From positions 3,472,001-3,536,000 of the forward strand of contig NZ_ARVV01000001.1 of the NCBI RefSeq assembly GCF_000385375.1: a stretch of 64,000 bases of DNA. The letters run 5' to 3'. Below, one piece after another: positions 1 through 8,948 of the stretch. Source of the DNA: Methyloversatilis discipulorum. Its GTDB lineage: Bacteria; Pseudomonadota; Gammaproteobacteria; Burkholderiales; Rhodocyclaceae. The translations under genes were made by a program, and so were the position numbers. The stretch's first letter is position 1, and each line of letters starts with the position of its first letter. Under the pieces are notes generated by a model. That model was not told where the DNA came from. It worked only from the letters and a program-made list of their open reading frames with translations, and ran no database searches.

Positions 1-91
1 GCTGCCCGCGCACGACAGCCAGGTCGCCGCTGCGCAGGGCCTGATCACGCCGGACGAATACGCCGAACTGGTGCAGCAGGGCCGCACCTGA
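1..91 (+). CDS. C-terminal end of an unidentified protein (truncated by window edge)
   Basis: An open frame entering from the left edge ends at TGA 89-91. The visible tail is about 29 residues and ends ITPDEYAELVQQGRT. This acidic helical tail is too short to assign to a family. The next gene starts about 100 bp later with its own ribosome-binding site, so operon membership is uncertain. Confidence 0.5.
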   Translation, partial: LPAHDSQVAAAQGLITPDEYAELVQQGRT

Positions 92-192
92 CAGCGCGGC
101 TACGGCCGCTCCCCCTCCCGCCGCCCGAACGCATGCAGCCCCACCGGGGCCGCAGGGGCGGCTGCACGCCCACGCCTCGAAAGGACACCGCC

Positions 193-738
193 ATGCACGC
201 ACTGAAGCCCTTCTCCGCCCTGGTCTGCGCCAACGTCATTCTGGCGGTGACGATGACCTTCACGATGCAGACCTTCCCGCTGCCGATGTGGCCGATGGTG
301 ATCGCCTGGGCCTGCTTCTTCCACCTCGGCGGCGGCGACCGGCCGCCGGCCGCACTGGCGGCGGTGCTGGCGCACGCGGTGTTCGGCGTGTTCGCCGGCT
401 GGCTGGCGGCGCTGGCCATCCTGTTCAACCCGACGGCACTGCCCGGCACCGTATGGGTACCGCTGGTGGTCGGTGCCGCGGTCGGTGTCATGAGCCTGGC
501 CTCCGGCTGGCCGCGGCTGGCGGTGCTGCCGGTCTGCGTCTATGGCTTCGCCGCGAACTGGGCCTATCTCGACGTGCCCGGTCGCTTCGACGCCACGGTG
601 CTCACCACACTGCGTGCCGACAACGTCATCGTCGCGCTGCCGCTGGCGCTGCTGATCGGCTGCCTGTTCGGCTGGGCCAACGCCCGGCTGATCGCGCAAC
701 TGAGCGCACCCGACACGCGGACGCGCAGCGCCGGCTGA
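193..738 (+). CDS. DUF1097 family inner-membrane protein (YcdZ-like)
   Basis: This 181-residue, very hydrophobic protein has about five or six predicted membrane segments separated by short Gly/Pro-containing loops. It fits the DUF1097 family (E. coli YcdZ-like), whose function is unknown. ATG 193 was chosen because AAAGGAC lies just upstream; an in-frame ATG at 133 would add 20 Arg-rich residues that do not resemble the family. It stands alone, about 116 bp before the first mxa operon, on the same strand. The family call rests on topology and length. Confidence 0.7.
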   Translation: MHALKPFSALVCANVILAVTMTFTMQTFPLPMWPMVIAWACFFHLGGGDRPPAALAAVLAHAVFGVFAGWLAALAILFNPTALPGTVWVPLVVGAAVGVMSLASGWPRLAVLPVCVYGFAANWAYLDVPGRFDATVLTTLRADNVIVALPLALLIGCLFGWANARLIAQLSAPDTRTRSAG

Positions 739-854
739 GCCCTCGTCCACGCACACAGGGCAACTTGCCCGTCGCCTCCTGCCTAGACTGCGCCGCAGTC
801 GGTGCACGATCAGCGCCCCCGCCTCCACTATCGATTCCGCATCCGGGAGACAGC

Positions 855-1877
855 ATGAACAGGGAAGAACATCTGCAGGACTGGCGCGACGCCGCGCTGC
901 GCGTCGAAACCGAAGTACGCAAGGCCGTGATCGGCCAGGACAGCGTGGTGCGGCTGATCAACGTCGCGCTGTTCGCCCGCGGCCACGTGCTGCTGGAAGG
1001 TGACGTCGGCGTCGGCAAGACCACCGTGCTGCGCGCCTTCGCCCGCGCCATCGGCGGCGACTTCGAGCGCGTCGAGGGTACGGTCGACCTGATGCCGAAC
1101 GACCTCGTCTATCACACCTATGTCGATGCCGACGGCAAGCCGCGCATCGAACCCGGTCCGCTGCTGCGTCACGGCGAACGCCTCACCACCTTCTTCTTCA
1201 ACGAAATCAACCGCGCCCGCCCGCAGGTGCAGTCGCTGCTGCTGCGCGCAATGGCCGAGCGCACGGTGTCGGCCTTCAACCGCGAATACAGCTTCCCGCA
1301 CATGACGGTGTTCGCCGACCGCAACAAGGTCGAGAAGGAAGAAACCTTCGAGCTGGCTTCCGCCGCGCGCGACCGCTTCATGTTCGAACTGCGCATGGAA
1401 ACGCCCCGCGATCCGGCAGTGCGCCGCGCGCTGGTGTTCGACACCGCCTTCCACGACGTCGACGCGCTGATCGACCAGGTCGCGCCAGGCATCCTCGACT
1501 GGCAGTCGCTGAACTCGATGGCCGCCGCGATCCAGCGCAGCGTGGTGGCGAGCGAAGCGCTCGAGCGCTATGTGATGGACCTGTGGGACGCCAGCCAGAA
1601 TCCGGCCGCGTTCGACGTGCGCATCGACGGCGTCGACATGAAGAAACTCATCCTCGCTGGCGCCAGCCCGCGTGGCATGAGCGCCATGCTGCGCGCCGCG
1701 CGCGTCGTCGCCTGGATGGCCGGCCGCACCCATCTCGTGCCGGACGACGTGCAGGCCATCCTGCCGTCGACGCTGGGCCACCGCGTGTTCTTCACACCGG
1801 TCTATGAAATGCGCCGCGCGCAGATCGCCGACGCGCTGGTCGCGCAGATCATCGAGAAGGTCGCCACGCCGCGATGA
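855..1877 (+). CDS. mxaR: MxaR/MoxR-type AAA+ ATPase, copy 1
   Basis: This 340-residue MoxR-family AAA+ ATPase is the first gene of a six-gene mxaRSACKL block. In classical methylotrophs this block is needed to mature periplasmic methanol dehydrogenase. Walker A is GDVGVGKTT at residues 49-57. The Walker B segment reads FFFNE (residues 113-117), so the usual Asp is Asn116 while catalytic Glu117 is kept. The RDRF sensor region is present. ATG 855 follows a GGGAGA Shine-Dalgarno; upstream in-frame sequence is out-of-frame noise from the previous gene. The stop overlaps the mxaS start by 4 nt. A very similar paralogue lies at 28291-29310. Confidence 0.9.
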   Translation: MNREEHLQDWRDAALRVETEVRKAVIGQDSVVRLINVALFARGHVLLEGDVGVGKTTVLRAFARAIGGDFERVEGTVDLMPNDLVYHTYVDADGKPRIEPGPLLRHGERLTTFFFNEINRARPQVQSLLLRAMAERTVSAFNREYSFPHMTVFADRNKVEKEETFELASAARDRFMFELRMETPRDPAVRRALVFDTAFHDVDALIDQVAPGILDWQSLNSMAAAIQRSVVASEALERYVMDLWDASQNPAAFDVRIDGVDMKKLILAGASPRGMSAMLRAARVVAWMAGRTHLVPDDVQAILPSTLGHRVFFTPVYEMRRAQIADALVAQIIEKVATPR

Positions 1878-2737
1878 GTGCCGCCGACGAGCTGCACGAA
1901 TTCCACTACCGCCTGCCACAGCGCGCCGCCGGTCAACGGCCCGGCTCGCACCCGGGCAGCAGCCTGGGCGCCGGCCAGGAATTCGTGTCGCACATGAGTC
2001 TTTACGACCGGCCGGACCCGCGCCGGCTCGACCTGCGCGCCAGCGTGCGCAGCACCACCGGCGACTGGCTGGTGCGCGTCAATCGCCAGCGCGTCGGCGT
2101 CACCGTGCAGCTGCTGGTGGACGTGTCCGCCTCGATGGGCTTCGGCGCCCGCCGGCGCAAGATCGACGTCGCCGCCGACTTCGTCGAATCGCTGGCGCGC
2201 AGCGCCTTCCGCGTCGGCGATGCGCTGGGCATGCTGGCCTTCGACCAGCGCGAACGCGCCGACCTGTGCGTGCCGGCCACGCTGAGCCGTGGTCTGGGCA
2301 GCGTGATGGCGGACAGCCTGCGCCAGTGCACACCGGCGCCCGGCGGCATCGAGGGGCTGGAAGACGCGCTGCAGCAGCTGATCGGCCGCGAGGCGCTGGT
2401 CTTCCTGGTCAGCGACTTCCACTGGCCGCTCGACCGGCTGGGTGGCGCACTCGATCTGCTGTCGCACGCCTTCGTCGTGCCTGTCGTCGTGTGGGATCCG
2501 GCGGAAACAGAGCCGCCGCCGCACGACGCCATCGCACCGCTGCGCGACGCCGAGAGCAGTGTCCGCCGCACGCTCTTCATGCGGCCCAAGCTGCGCACGC
2601 AGTGGCGCGACGCGGTGACGGCACGGCGCGCCGAGCTGGATGCCTTCTTCTCCGCGCGCGACCTGCGCCCCTTCTTCATCCACGGCGCCTTCGACGCCGA
2701 AGCGATGTCCGATTACTTCTTCGAGGCCACCGCATGA
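1874..2737 (+). CDS. mxaS: MxaS, DUF58/VWA-like protein, copy 1
   Basis: This 287-residue DUF58 protein is the usual partner of a MoxR ATPase. It has the family N-terminal half (DPRRLDLRAS at about residues 49-58) and a VWA-like metal site DVSASMGFG near residue 80. No signal peptide or membrane segment is apparent, so it is probably cytoplasmic and bound to the membrane complex. Start and stop overlap mxaR and mxaA by 4 nt each (ATGA junctions), which implies translational coupling. By analogy with methylotroph mxaS it acts in metal or cofactor maturation of methanol dehydrogenase; the biochemical role is unproven. The paralogue is at 29325-30176. Confidence 0.85.
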   Translation: MSAADELHEFHYRLPQRAAGQRPGSHPGSSLGAGQEFVSHMSLYDRPDPRRLDLRASVRSTTGDWLVRVNRQRVGVTVQLLVDVSASMGFGARRRKIDVAADFVESLARSAFRVGDALGMLAFDQRERADLCVPATLSRGLGSVMADSLRQCTPAPGGIEGLEDALQQLIGREALVFLVSDFHWPLDRLGGALDLLSHAFVVPVVVWDPAETEPPPHDAIAPLRDAESSVRRTLFMRPKLRTQWRDAVTARRAELDAFFSARDLRPFFIHGAFDAEAMSDYFFEATA

Positions 2738-3765
2738 CGCCCTTGATCCGAGCGTCCCTGATCGCCAGTCTGCTGCTTGCACAGGGCGCATTCGCACAGA
2801 CCCCCGCCGCCGCACCGGACGCGCCGGCTGCGACCAGTGAAGACAGCCCTGCGCCGCAGGACGCGCCTGCCACCGACGCACCCGGGAACGGCGCCGACGC
2901 CGCTGCCACGCCCGCACCCGAGACAGCCGCCCCGGCAGCCGCTGCGGCACCGCAACCGCAGGGCGCGCCCGCCCGCGTCGAACAGCCGCGCGCCTTCGGT
3001 CATACGCTGGGCGATGTGCTGACGCAGCGCGTGCTGCTCGCGATCGACGGCAAGCCGGTCGAGCTCACCAAGCCGCCGGCACCCGGCCGCGTCGGCGTCT
3101 GGCTGGAACGCCGGCCGACCCGCGTCGAACGCGACGCCGACGGACGGCACTGGCTGGTGATCGAGCACCAGCTGATCAACGCACCGCAGGCACTCACCGC
3201 GCTGACGCTGCCGGCGCTCGACCTGCAGACCTCCGGCGGCCTGCTCGGCGTGGCCGCCTGGCCCTTCAGCGCCGCACCGCTGACACCGCGCAACGCCTTC
3301 GGCGAAGGCGCACTGGACGCGCTGCAGCCGGACCGTGCCGCACCGGCTGTCGACACCACATCGATCCGCCAGCAGATCGCGGTGTGGGGCGGGCTGTGCG
3401 TGGCCACGCTGCTCGCCTGGGGCGGATGGCTCGGCTGGCGCAGCTGGCGCGCCGGACGCAGCCAGCCCTTCGCCCGCGCGCTGCGCGAACTGAAGGGTCT
3501 GCGCGGCCGCGGCGACGACGCCCCCGAAGCCTGGCAGGCACTGCACCGCGCCTTCGACCGCACCGCCGGCCGCAGCCTGCAGCCGGCTTCGCTGCCGCGC
3601 CTGTTCGAACGCGCACCGCAGTACGCGCCGTTGCGCGCCGACATCGAACGCTTCTACGCACAGTCGGCCGCGCTGTTCTTCGGCGACGGCCGCCCGGCCG
3701 AAGCGCTGCCGCTGCGCAGCCTGGCGCGGCGCCTGCGCGACATCGAAAGGCGGCACGAAGCATGA
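2734..3765 (+). CDS. mxaA: MxaA, membrane-anchored periplasmic maturation protein, copy 1
   Basis: The 343-residue protein starts with a signal peptide (about residues 1-21, ending AFAQ). A long Ala/Pro-rich low-complexity linker follows to about residue 85. Next comes a periplasmic domain starting at the conserved GDVLTQR segment, one membrane helix near residues 210-235, and a helical C-terminal domain predicted to be cytoplasmic. Layout and position match MxaA of the methanol dehydrogenase maturation block, associated with metal insertion in methylotrophs. The start overlaps the mxaS stop (ATGA) and the stop overlaps the mxaC start. The paralogue at 30178-31239 keeps the layout but diverges strongly in the linker. 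Confidence 0.82.
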   Translation: MTPLIRASLIASLLLAQGAFAQTPAAAPDAPAATSEDSPAPQDAPATDAPGNGADAAATPAPETAAPAAAAAPQPQGAPARVEQPRAFGHTLGDVLTQRVLLAIDGKPVELTKPPAPGRVGVWLERRPTRVERDADGRHWLVIEHQLINAPQALTALTLPALDLQTSGGLLGVAAWPFSAAPLTPRNAFGEGALDALQPDRAAPAVDTTSIRQQIAVWGGLCVATLLAWGGWLGWRSWRAGRSQPFARALRELKGLRGRGDDAPEAWQALHRAFDRTAGRSLQPASLPRLFERAPQYAPLRADIERFYAQSAALFFGDGRPAEALPLRSLARRLRDIERRHEA

Positions 3766-4844
3766 CCTTCGGCGCCATCGACTTCGCCCAGCCGTGGGCG
3801 CTGCTGCTGTTGCCGCTGGCCGCGCTGCCGCTGCTGCGCCGGCGCCGCGACACGCTGCTGTTCCCGACCCTGGACTGGCTGCCGCGCGACCGCGCCGGCC
3901 GCGTCGCCGGTTTCGCCTGGCGGGCACTGGCGGTGCTCGCGCTGGCCGGCATCGTCATCGCGCTGGCCGGCCCCGGCTCGCCCGAAACCACGGTGACGCG
4001 CACCGGCCGCGGCGCCGAAATAATGATCCTGATGGACCGCAGCCGCAGCATGGACGCCAAGATGAAGCCCAGCGACTGGCGCACCATCGATCCGCACTCG
4101 CTGCTCTACCAGGTGGACTCGCGCGGCGAACCGAAATCGGCGGTGGCGCGCGACCTGCTGTCGAAATTCGTCGAGCAGCGGCCGGACGACCGCTTCGCGC
4201 TGATGTTCTTCAGCGCCGGCCCGATGAACGTCGTGCCCTTCACCCAGCACGACGCCGTCGTGCAGGCCGGCATCACGGCCGGCGGGCTGGGGCGCGGTCT
4301 GTCCGACACCAACGTCGGCCGCGCATTGACCGCCGCCATCGACACCTTCACCGAGCGCGCCTACACCGGCAGCCGCATCATCCTGCTGGTGACCGACGGC
4401 GGGGCCCACCTCGACGAGCCGACGCGCAAGCGCATCCGCGAAGGCCTGCAGGCGAACCGCATCGCGCTGCACTGGCTCTACCTGCGCACGCTGAACGCAC
4501 CCGAACTCGACGCCGAGGCGAGTGCACCTCCGCCCGCCGCCGAGGGCGACAGCATGGAAGCCATCGAGGTGCGCAACGCCTACTACGCGCAGGAGTCGAT
4601 CGCCGAAGTGTCGCTGCACCGTTTCTTCCAGTCGCTGCCGGTGACCTACCGGCTGTACCAGGCGGACAGCCCGGAAGACCTCGCGAAGGCGGTGGCTGAA
4701 GTGGGCCGCCAGCAGAACTTCCCGCTCGACTTCGAAGAACGCGTGCCGCGGCAGGACCACAGCCGCCTCTTCTTCTCGCTGGCGGCGCTGTGCTGCGCGC
4801 TGCTGCTGGTCTATCGATCCCTTCTTCTGCGGAGCTGGCTGTGA
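3762..4844 (+). CDS. mxaC: MxaC, VWA-domain membrane protein, copy 1
   Basis: This 360-residue protein has two N-terminal membrane helices (about residues 10-27 and 48-68), a von Willebrand A domain with an intact MIDAS motif (DRSRSMD near residue 90), and a C-terminal membrane helix (about 335-355). This is the batA/MxaC architecture. Compared with copy 2 it has extra residues before the HRFFQSLP segment, rich in Ala, Pro and Glu. ATG 3762 overlaps the mxaA stop and the TGA overlaps the following GTG start. The VWA domain probably faces a MoxR-type chaperone partner, as known for the family. Confidence 0.85.
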   Translation: MTFGAIDFAQPWALLLLPLAALPLLRRRRDTLLFPTLDWLPRDRAGRVAGFAWRALAVLALAGIVIALAGPGSPETTVTRTGRGAEIMILMDRSRSMDAKMKPSDWRTIDPHSLLYQVDSRGEPKSAVARDLLSKFVEQRPDDRFALMFFSAGPMNVVPFTQHDAVVQAGITAGGLGRGLSDTNVGRALTAAIDTFTERAYTGSRIILLVTDGGAHLDEPTRKRIREGLQANRIALHWLYLRTLNAPELDAEASAPPPAAEGDSMEAIEVRNAYYAQESIAEVSLHRFFQSLPVTYRLYQADSPEDLAKAVAEVGRQQNFPLDFEERVPRQDHSRLFFSLAALCCALLLVYRSLLLRSWL

Positions 4845-5377
4845 AACGACGCACCGTACATCTGATCTTCGGCGCCACCGCGCTGTTCACCGGGCTCGCC
4901 GCCGGCTGGCAGACATCGCAGCTGTGGCAGGCCGAACGCGTGAATGCGGCCATCGCCGCCGCCGGCAGCGTCGACGCCGACCTGCCGGAAGCGCAGTTCG
5001 CGCAGGCGCTGGCGCTGAGCCGCGGCACCGACAGCGAAGCCGCCACCCGTGCCTGGAAGGCGCTGATCGCCGGCGAACGCGCGGACCTGCGCGAGGGCGC
5101 GCGCTACAACCTCGGCAACCTGCATCTGCGCGAAGCGCTGGCGCACGGCGAGGCCGACATCGCCAACGCGCTGCCGCTGGTCGAGCTGGCCAAGCAACGC
5201 TACCGCGACGCGCTGCGCGAGCGGCCGGACGACTGGGAGGCGCGCTACAACCTCGAACGCGCGCTGTGGCTCGCGCCCGAGATCGAGCAGGCCGCGGCCG
5301 CCGAGGACGAAGGCCCGGAGCCACCGAGAGAACGCGTGGTGACGACGCTGCAGGGCGTGCGGCTGGACCTGCCGTGA
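4841..5377 (+). CDS. mxaK: MxaK, small TPR-like membrane-anchored protein, copy 1
   Basis: This 178-residue protein has an N-terminal membrane anchor (about residues 6-25) followed by TPR-like helices. The conserved segments YNLGNLHLREAL and YNLERAL are also found in the copy-2 protein. GTG 4841 was chosen because it overlaps the mxaC stop in a GTGA junction, mirroring the ATGA junction of the second cluster, and because the resulting N-terminus aligns with the paralogue. An upstream in-frame GTG at 4790 would place 17 unmatched residues before it. MxaK is part of the conserved maturation block; its own activity is unknown. Confidence 0.8.
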   Translation: MKRRTVHLIFGATALFTGLAAGWQTSQLWQAERVNAAIAAAGSVDADLPEAQFAQALALSRGTDSEAATRAWKALIAGERADLREGARYNLGNLHLREALAHGEADIANALPLVELAKQRYRDALRERPDDWEARYNLERALWLAPEIEQAAAAEDEGPEPPRERVVTTLQGVRLDLP

Positions 5378-5387
5378 GGACGCGCGC

Positions 5388-6308
5388 ATGAGAACACGCG
5401 TCTTCCTGCGCAACCTGCTCGCCAGCCTGCGCGAGCGCGACGCCCGCTCGCTGCTCGCCGCGTTCGCACTGCTGGTGATCGCCGCCGTGCTGCCGCCGGT
5501 AAACCTGCCGCGCGACAGCTGGGACACCATCGTCGTGTTCGATCTGACGCAGAGCATGAACGTCGAGGACTACGAACTGGACGGCGTGCCGGTGAGCCGC
5601 CTGACCTACGCCCGCGAGTCGGCCAAGCGGGCGTTGCGCGAACTGCCCTGCGGCTCGCGCGTCGGCTGGGCCGGTTTCGCCGAGTACCGCACGCTGCTGC
5701 TGCTGGCGCCGATCGAGGTCTGCGCGCATTACAGCGACCTGATCGCCTCACTCGACCAGATCGACGGCCGCATGCGCTGGGGCAATTCGAGCGAGGTGGC
5801 GAAGGGCGTGTTCTGGTCGGTGCGTACCGCCAAGACGCTGGACGAGTCGCCTGCCGTCGTCTTCGTCAGCGACGGCCAGGAAGCGCCGCCGCTGCGCGAC
5901 GGCGACAAGCCGGGCTTCGACGACATCAAGCCGGGCGAGGTACGCGGCTGGATCGTCGGCGCCGGCGGCGAGGCCGCGCGGCCGATACCGAAGAGCGACG
6001 ACGACGGCCGCCCGGTCGGCTACTGGCAGGCCGGCGAGGTGATACAGCGCGAGCTGCGCACCGCCGACGGCCGCAAGGTGCCTGGTACCGAACACCTGTC
6101 GGCGCTGCGCGAAACCCATCTGCGCGAGATCGCGCAGCAGGTCGGATTCGACTACGCGACGCTGTCCGACACCGGCACGCTGGTCCGCGCCATGAAGCAC
6201 GACGGCGCCGCAGTGTCGCGTCCGGTACCGACCGCACTGAACTGGCTGCCGGCGCTTCTTGCGCTGACCGTGCTCGCGCTGCGCTTCCGCCCGGAGTCGC
6301 GCCGCTGA
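5388..6308 (+). CDS. mxaL: MxaL, VWA-domain membrane protein, copy 1
   Basis: This 306-residue protein has an N-terminal membrane helix (about residues 22-38), a VWA domain, and a C-terminal helix followed by a basic tail. The MIDAS-like motif reads DLTQSMN, i.e. DxTxS with Thr in place of the first Ser; copy 2 has the same change. It starts 10 bp after mxaK and ends the first maturation operon. Downstream is a 229-bp gap before an unrelated acyltransferase gene. MxaL pairs with MxaC as the second VWA subunit. Copy 2 carries about 20 extra residues near its C-terminal third. Confidence 0.83.
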   Translation: MRTRVFLRNLLASLRERDARSLLAAFALLVIAAVLPPVNLPRDSWDTIVVFDLTQSMNVEDYELDGVPVSRLTYARESAKRALRELPCGSRVGWAGFAEYRTLLLLAPIEVCAHYSDLIASLDQIDGRMRWGNSSEVAKGVFWSVRTAKTLDESPAVVFVSDGQEAPPLRDGDKPGFDDIKPGEVRGWIVGAGGEAARPIPKSDDDGRPVGYWQAGEVIQRELRTADGRKVPGTEHLSALRETHLREIAQQVGFDYATLSDTGTLVRAMKHDGAAVSRPVPTALNWLPALLALTVLALRFRPESRR

Positions 6309-6537
6309 AGTCCCGGCGGGTCGTCCGGCCCGCCGCGCAGCCTGTCAGCATCCTCTGACAGACGCCTACCTGTACGCCCATCTGGTCTACCCTTGCGCGG
6401 CGCTAGCATTCGCGGGCGCATCAAGGACACCTCATGGGCCACGACGCCGTGGCCACATGCCTCCCTACAGCATCGGGTAACGGACATCGGCCGACGGCAC
6501 GCAGCGTCCGCGACCCGCCCGCATGGAGCCGTTGACG

Positions 6538-7731
6538 ATGAATTACGCACCTCCACCCGCGGCGCGCGACCTGCGCGTCGACCTCTTCCGCGGCGTCGCA
6601 CTGATCTGCATGTTCTGGGACCACCTGCCCGGCAATCCGCTCGGCTACGCCACGCTGCGCAACTTCGGTCTCAGCGATGCCGCCGAGCTGTTCGTGTTTC
6701 TCGCCGGCTATGGCGCCATGCTCGCCTACGGCCGCCGCTACGAGCGCGAGGGCTTCTTCCCCGCGGCGGTGCACGTGCTGCGCCGCGCCTGGATCCTGTA
6801 CGTCGCCCACGTGTTTCTGCTGGCACAGCTGATGGTGGTCGTGTTCGTCGCCAACGACAATGTCGAGACACGCGACTTCATCGCCGAGATGGGTCTGCGC
6901 TACTTCCTCGACCAGCCACAGGAGGCGCTGCTGGCGGGCATCCTGATGCAGTTCAAGCCGGTGCTGATGGACCCGCTGCCGCTCTATGTCGTGCTGATGA
7001 CGCTGATGGCCGGCCTGCTGCCGCTACTGGTGCGCCGACCGTTGTGGGTGCTGCTGCCGTCCGGTCTGCTGTGGCTGCTGGAGAAGCAGACGGGGCTGAA
7101 TCTGCCCGCCGCGCCGGAAGGCGTGTGGTTCTTCAATCCGCTGGCCTGGCAGTTCCTGTTCTTCATCGGCGCCTGCTGCGCACGACCGCGATCGCTGCTC
7201 CGCATGCGTCCACTGGAGCGGCGCATCGGCCGCAACATCATGATGCCGGCGGCGCTGGCCTTCCTCGCGGCCTCGCTGCTGCTCAGCCTGTCCTGGCGCT
7301 GGCCGGAGATTCATGACGCGCTGATGCCGCAGTCCATCGCCACGCTGATCTATCCGATCAGCAAGACCGACCTCGACTTGCTGCGCGTCGCCCACTTCCT
7401 GGTGCTGGCCTGGGTGGCCACCACGCTGCTGCGCCCTGGGGCATGGCTGCACAGCGCACCTGTATCGGCGCTGCGCTGCATGGGCCGTCATTCACTCGAA
7501 GTGTTCTGCGTCAGCGTGCTGGTGGCACCGCTGGCCGACGCGGCCGGCGCGGTGGCGGGCGATCATCCGGCCATTCAGGTGGCCGCCGGCCTCGCTGGCG
7601 TGCTGCTGATGTGGACGCTCGCCGCGTGGCTCGACGTCGTGCGCAGACCGCAACGCTCGCCCGCGCCGTACCATCGTGCGGATGGCGAATACGTCGGCGC
7701 CGTAGCGGCCCCGATCCGCAAGGGCGGCTGA
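6538..7731 (+). CDS. OpgC-family membrane acyltransferase/succinyltransferase-like protein
   Basis: A 397-residue integral membrane protein with about ten predicted helices. The N-terminus (DLFRGVALICMFWDHLPGN, then AAELFVFLAGYG) matches OpgC_C/acyltransferase-3-related proteins, which decorate periplasmic glucans. ATG 6538 is preferred because GGAG at 6525-6528 is well spaced for it; an in-frame ATG at 6523 has no such signal. The 229 bp upstream contain a GC-rich inverted repeat just after mxaL but no gene. Substrate cannot be inferred, and no opgG/opgH gene is adjacent. Confidence 0.75.
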   Translation: MNYAPPPAARDLRVDLFRGVALICMFWDHLPGNPLGYATLRNFGLSDAAELFVFLAGYGAMLAYGRRYEREGFFPAAVHVLRRAWILYVAHVFLLAQLMVVVFVANDNVETRDFIAEMGLRYFLDQPQEALLAGILMQFKPVLMDPLPLYVVLMTLMAGLLPLLVRRPLWVLLPSGLLWLLEKQTGLNLPAAPEGVWFFNPLAWQFLFFIGACCARPRSLLRMRPLERRIGRNIMMPAALAFLAASLLLSLSWRWPEIHDALMPQSIATLIYPISKTDLDLLRVAHFLVLAWVATTLLRPGAWLHSAPVSALRCMGRHSLEVFCVSVLVAPLADAAGAVAGDHPAIQVAAGLAGVLLMWTLAAWLDVVRRPQRSPAPYHRADGEYVGAVAAPIRKGG

Positions 7732-7798
7732 AGCGACATGCCCTGTCGCGGCCAGGGTCGCTCACAAGGATCGCACCCTGTTCGCAGTCAGAGCCAGT

Positions 7799-8080
7799 TT
7801 TCTGTGGGAGCGAGCTTGCTCGCGATAGCGGCTTGTACCGAAGCCAGCGGCCCGCACAGGCTGCATCGCGACCAGAGGTCGCTCCCACAAAAAGCACGCC
7901 CGCCGTCGCAGTCGGGGTTCTGTGGGAGGGGTCTTCTGACACCGACTGCAGCTTGAATCGAAGCCGGCGGACAGCAGAGGCCGTGTCGCGGTCAGAGGAC
8001 CGCTCCTGCAGCGGCGGCGCACTGACCCCGGACCCAAGCCTGAGCCGGGGTTCTGTGGGAGGGGTCTTCTGACCTCGACA
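7799..8080. repeat. REP/BIME-like intergenic repeat, two units plus a partial third
   Basis: The 404-bp gap between the OpgC-like gene and the SDR holds no credible gene. It contains a repeat unit of about 91 bp, starting TTCTGTGGGAG and closing with a near inverted complement (GGTCGCTCCCAC). Unit 1 spans about 7799-7889 and unit 2 about 7919-8010. A partial third unit (8051-8073) shares a 23-bp stretch with the start of unit 2. Units 1 and 2 can each fold into a long imperfect hairpin. This resembles the REP-like palindromes scattered between genes of many proteobacteria. Confidence 0.7.
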
Positions 8081-8135
8081 ATGCCTGCAGATCACCGTGG
8101 TGTCCGACCCACCGCGCTCATTCATCCGACCGCCG

Positions 8136-8915
8136 TCAGAACGCGCTCTTCACCGTGCCGCCATCGACGCGCAGTGCAGCACCGGTGGTGGCGGAGGCGA
8201 GCGGGCTGCACAGATAGGTCACCATCGCCGCGACCTCCTCGGTCGTCGCGAAGCGCTTGATCAGCGAGGTCGGGCGCACCTTCTCGAAGAACTCCTTCTC
8301 GAACTCGTCGAAGCTCTGGCCGCTGTCGCCGGCCAGCGCCTGCACGAAGTCCTCGACGCCACGCGAGCGGGTCGGGCCGGGCAGCACGCTGTTGACGGTG
8401 ATGCCGCTGCCGGCGACCGATTCGGCGATGCCCCGCGCGATCGCGATCTGCGCCGACTTGGTCATGCCGTAATGCACCATCTCTGCCGGAATCTGCACAC
8501 CGCTCTCGCTGGAGATGAACAGGATGCGCCCCCAGTTGCGGCGCTTCATGCCGGGCAGCACCAGTCGCGCCAGACGCGCGCCGCTCAGCACATTCACCTC
8601 GAAGAAACGCAGCCAGTCCTCGTCCGGAATGTCCTCGAAGGCCTTGGGTTCGAAGATGCCAAGGTTGTTCACCAGGATGTCGATGTCCGGGTAGTTATGC
8701 ACCACCGTCTCGGCGTCGCCCGCCTTCGACAGGTCGCCGGCAAAGCCGATGGCACCCGCGCCCAGCCGGGCGACCGCCGCGTCCACCGACGCCTGCGAAC
8801 GGCCATTGACGATGACGCGCGCACCTTCGCGCAGCAGCGCTTCGGCGATCGAGTAGCCGATGCCGGCCGTGCTGCCGGATACCAGCGCGAGACGGTTGTT
8901 CAGTTGCAGATCCAT
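8136..8915 (-). CDS. Short-chain dehydrogenase/reductase (SDR) family oxidoreductase
   Basis: This 259-residue classical SDR has a Rossmann dinucleotide motif GSTAGIG (residues 14-20), a NNLG motif near 87 and the active-site pattern S...YGMTK near 150-165. It also has the common C-terminal G...RVDGG segment. An Arg (NGRS) after the second strand suggests NADP(H) preference. The catalytic set is complete, but the substrate cannot be predicted. It is transcribed leftwards, 33 bp downstream of the ynfA-like gene on the same strand, so the two may share a transcript. Confidence 0.85.
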   Translation of the reverse strand: MDLQLNNRLALVSGSTAGIGYSIAEALLREGARVIVNGRSQASVDAAVARLGAGAIGFAGDLSKAGDAETVVHNYPDIDILVNNLGIFEPKAFEDIPDEDWLRFFEVNVLSGARLARLVLPGMKRRNWGRILFISSESGVQIPAEMVHYGMTKSAQIAIARGIAESVAGSGITVNSVLPGPTRSRGVEDFVQALAGDSGQSFDEFEKEFFEKVRPTSLIKRFATTEEVAAMVTYLCSPLASATTGAALRVDGGTVKSAF

Positions 8916-8948
8916 ACGGGAACTCCTTTCGAAGACAGCGCCGCGGCG

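Noticed and set aside
7740..8090. Possible small RNA or tRNA in the gap after the OpgC-like gene
   Set aside because: Hairpins are explained by REP-like repeats; no tRNA cloverleaf or promoter-terminator pair was found.
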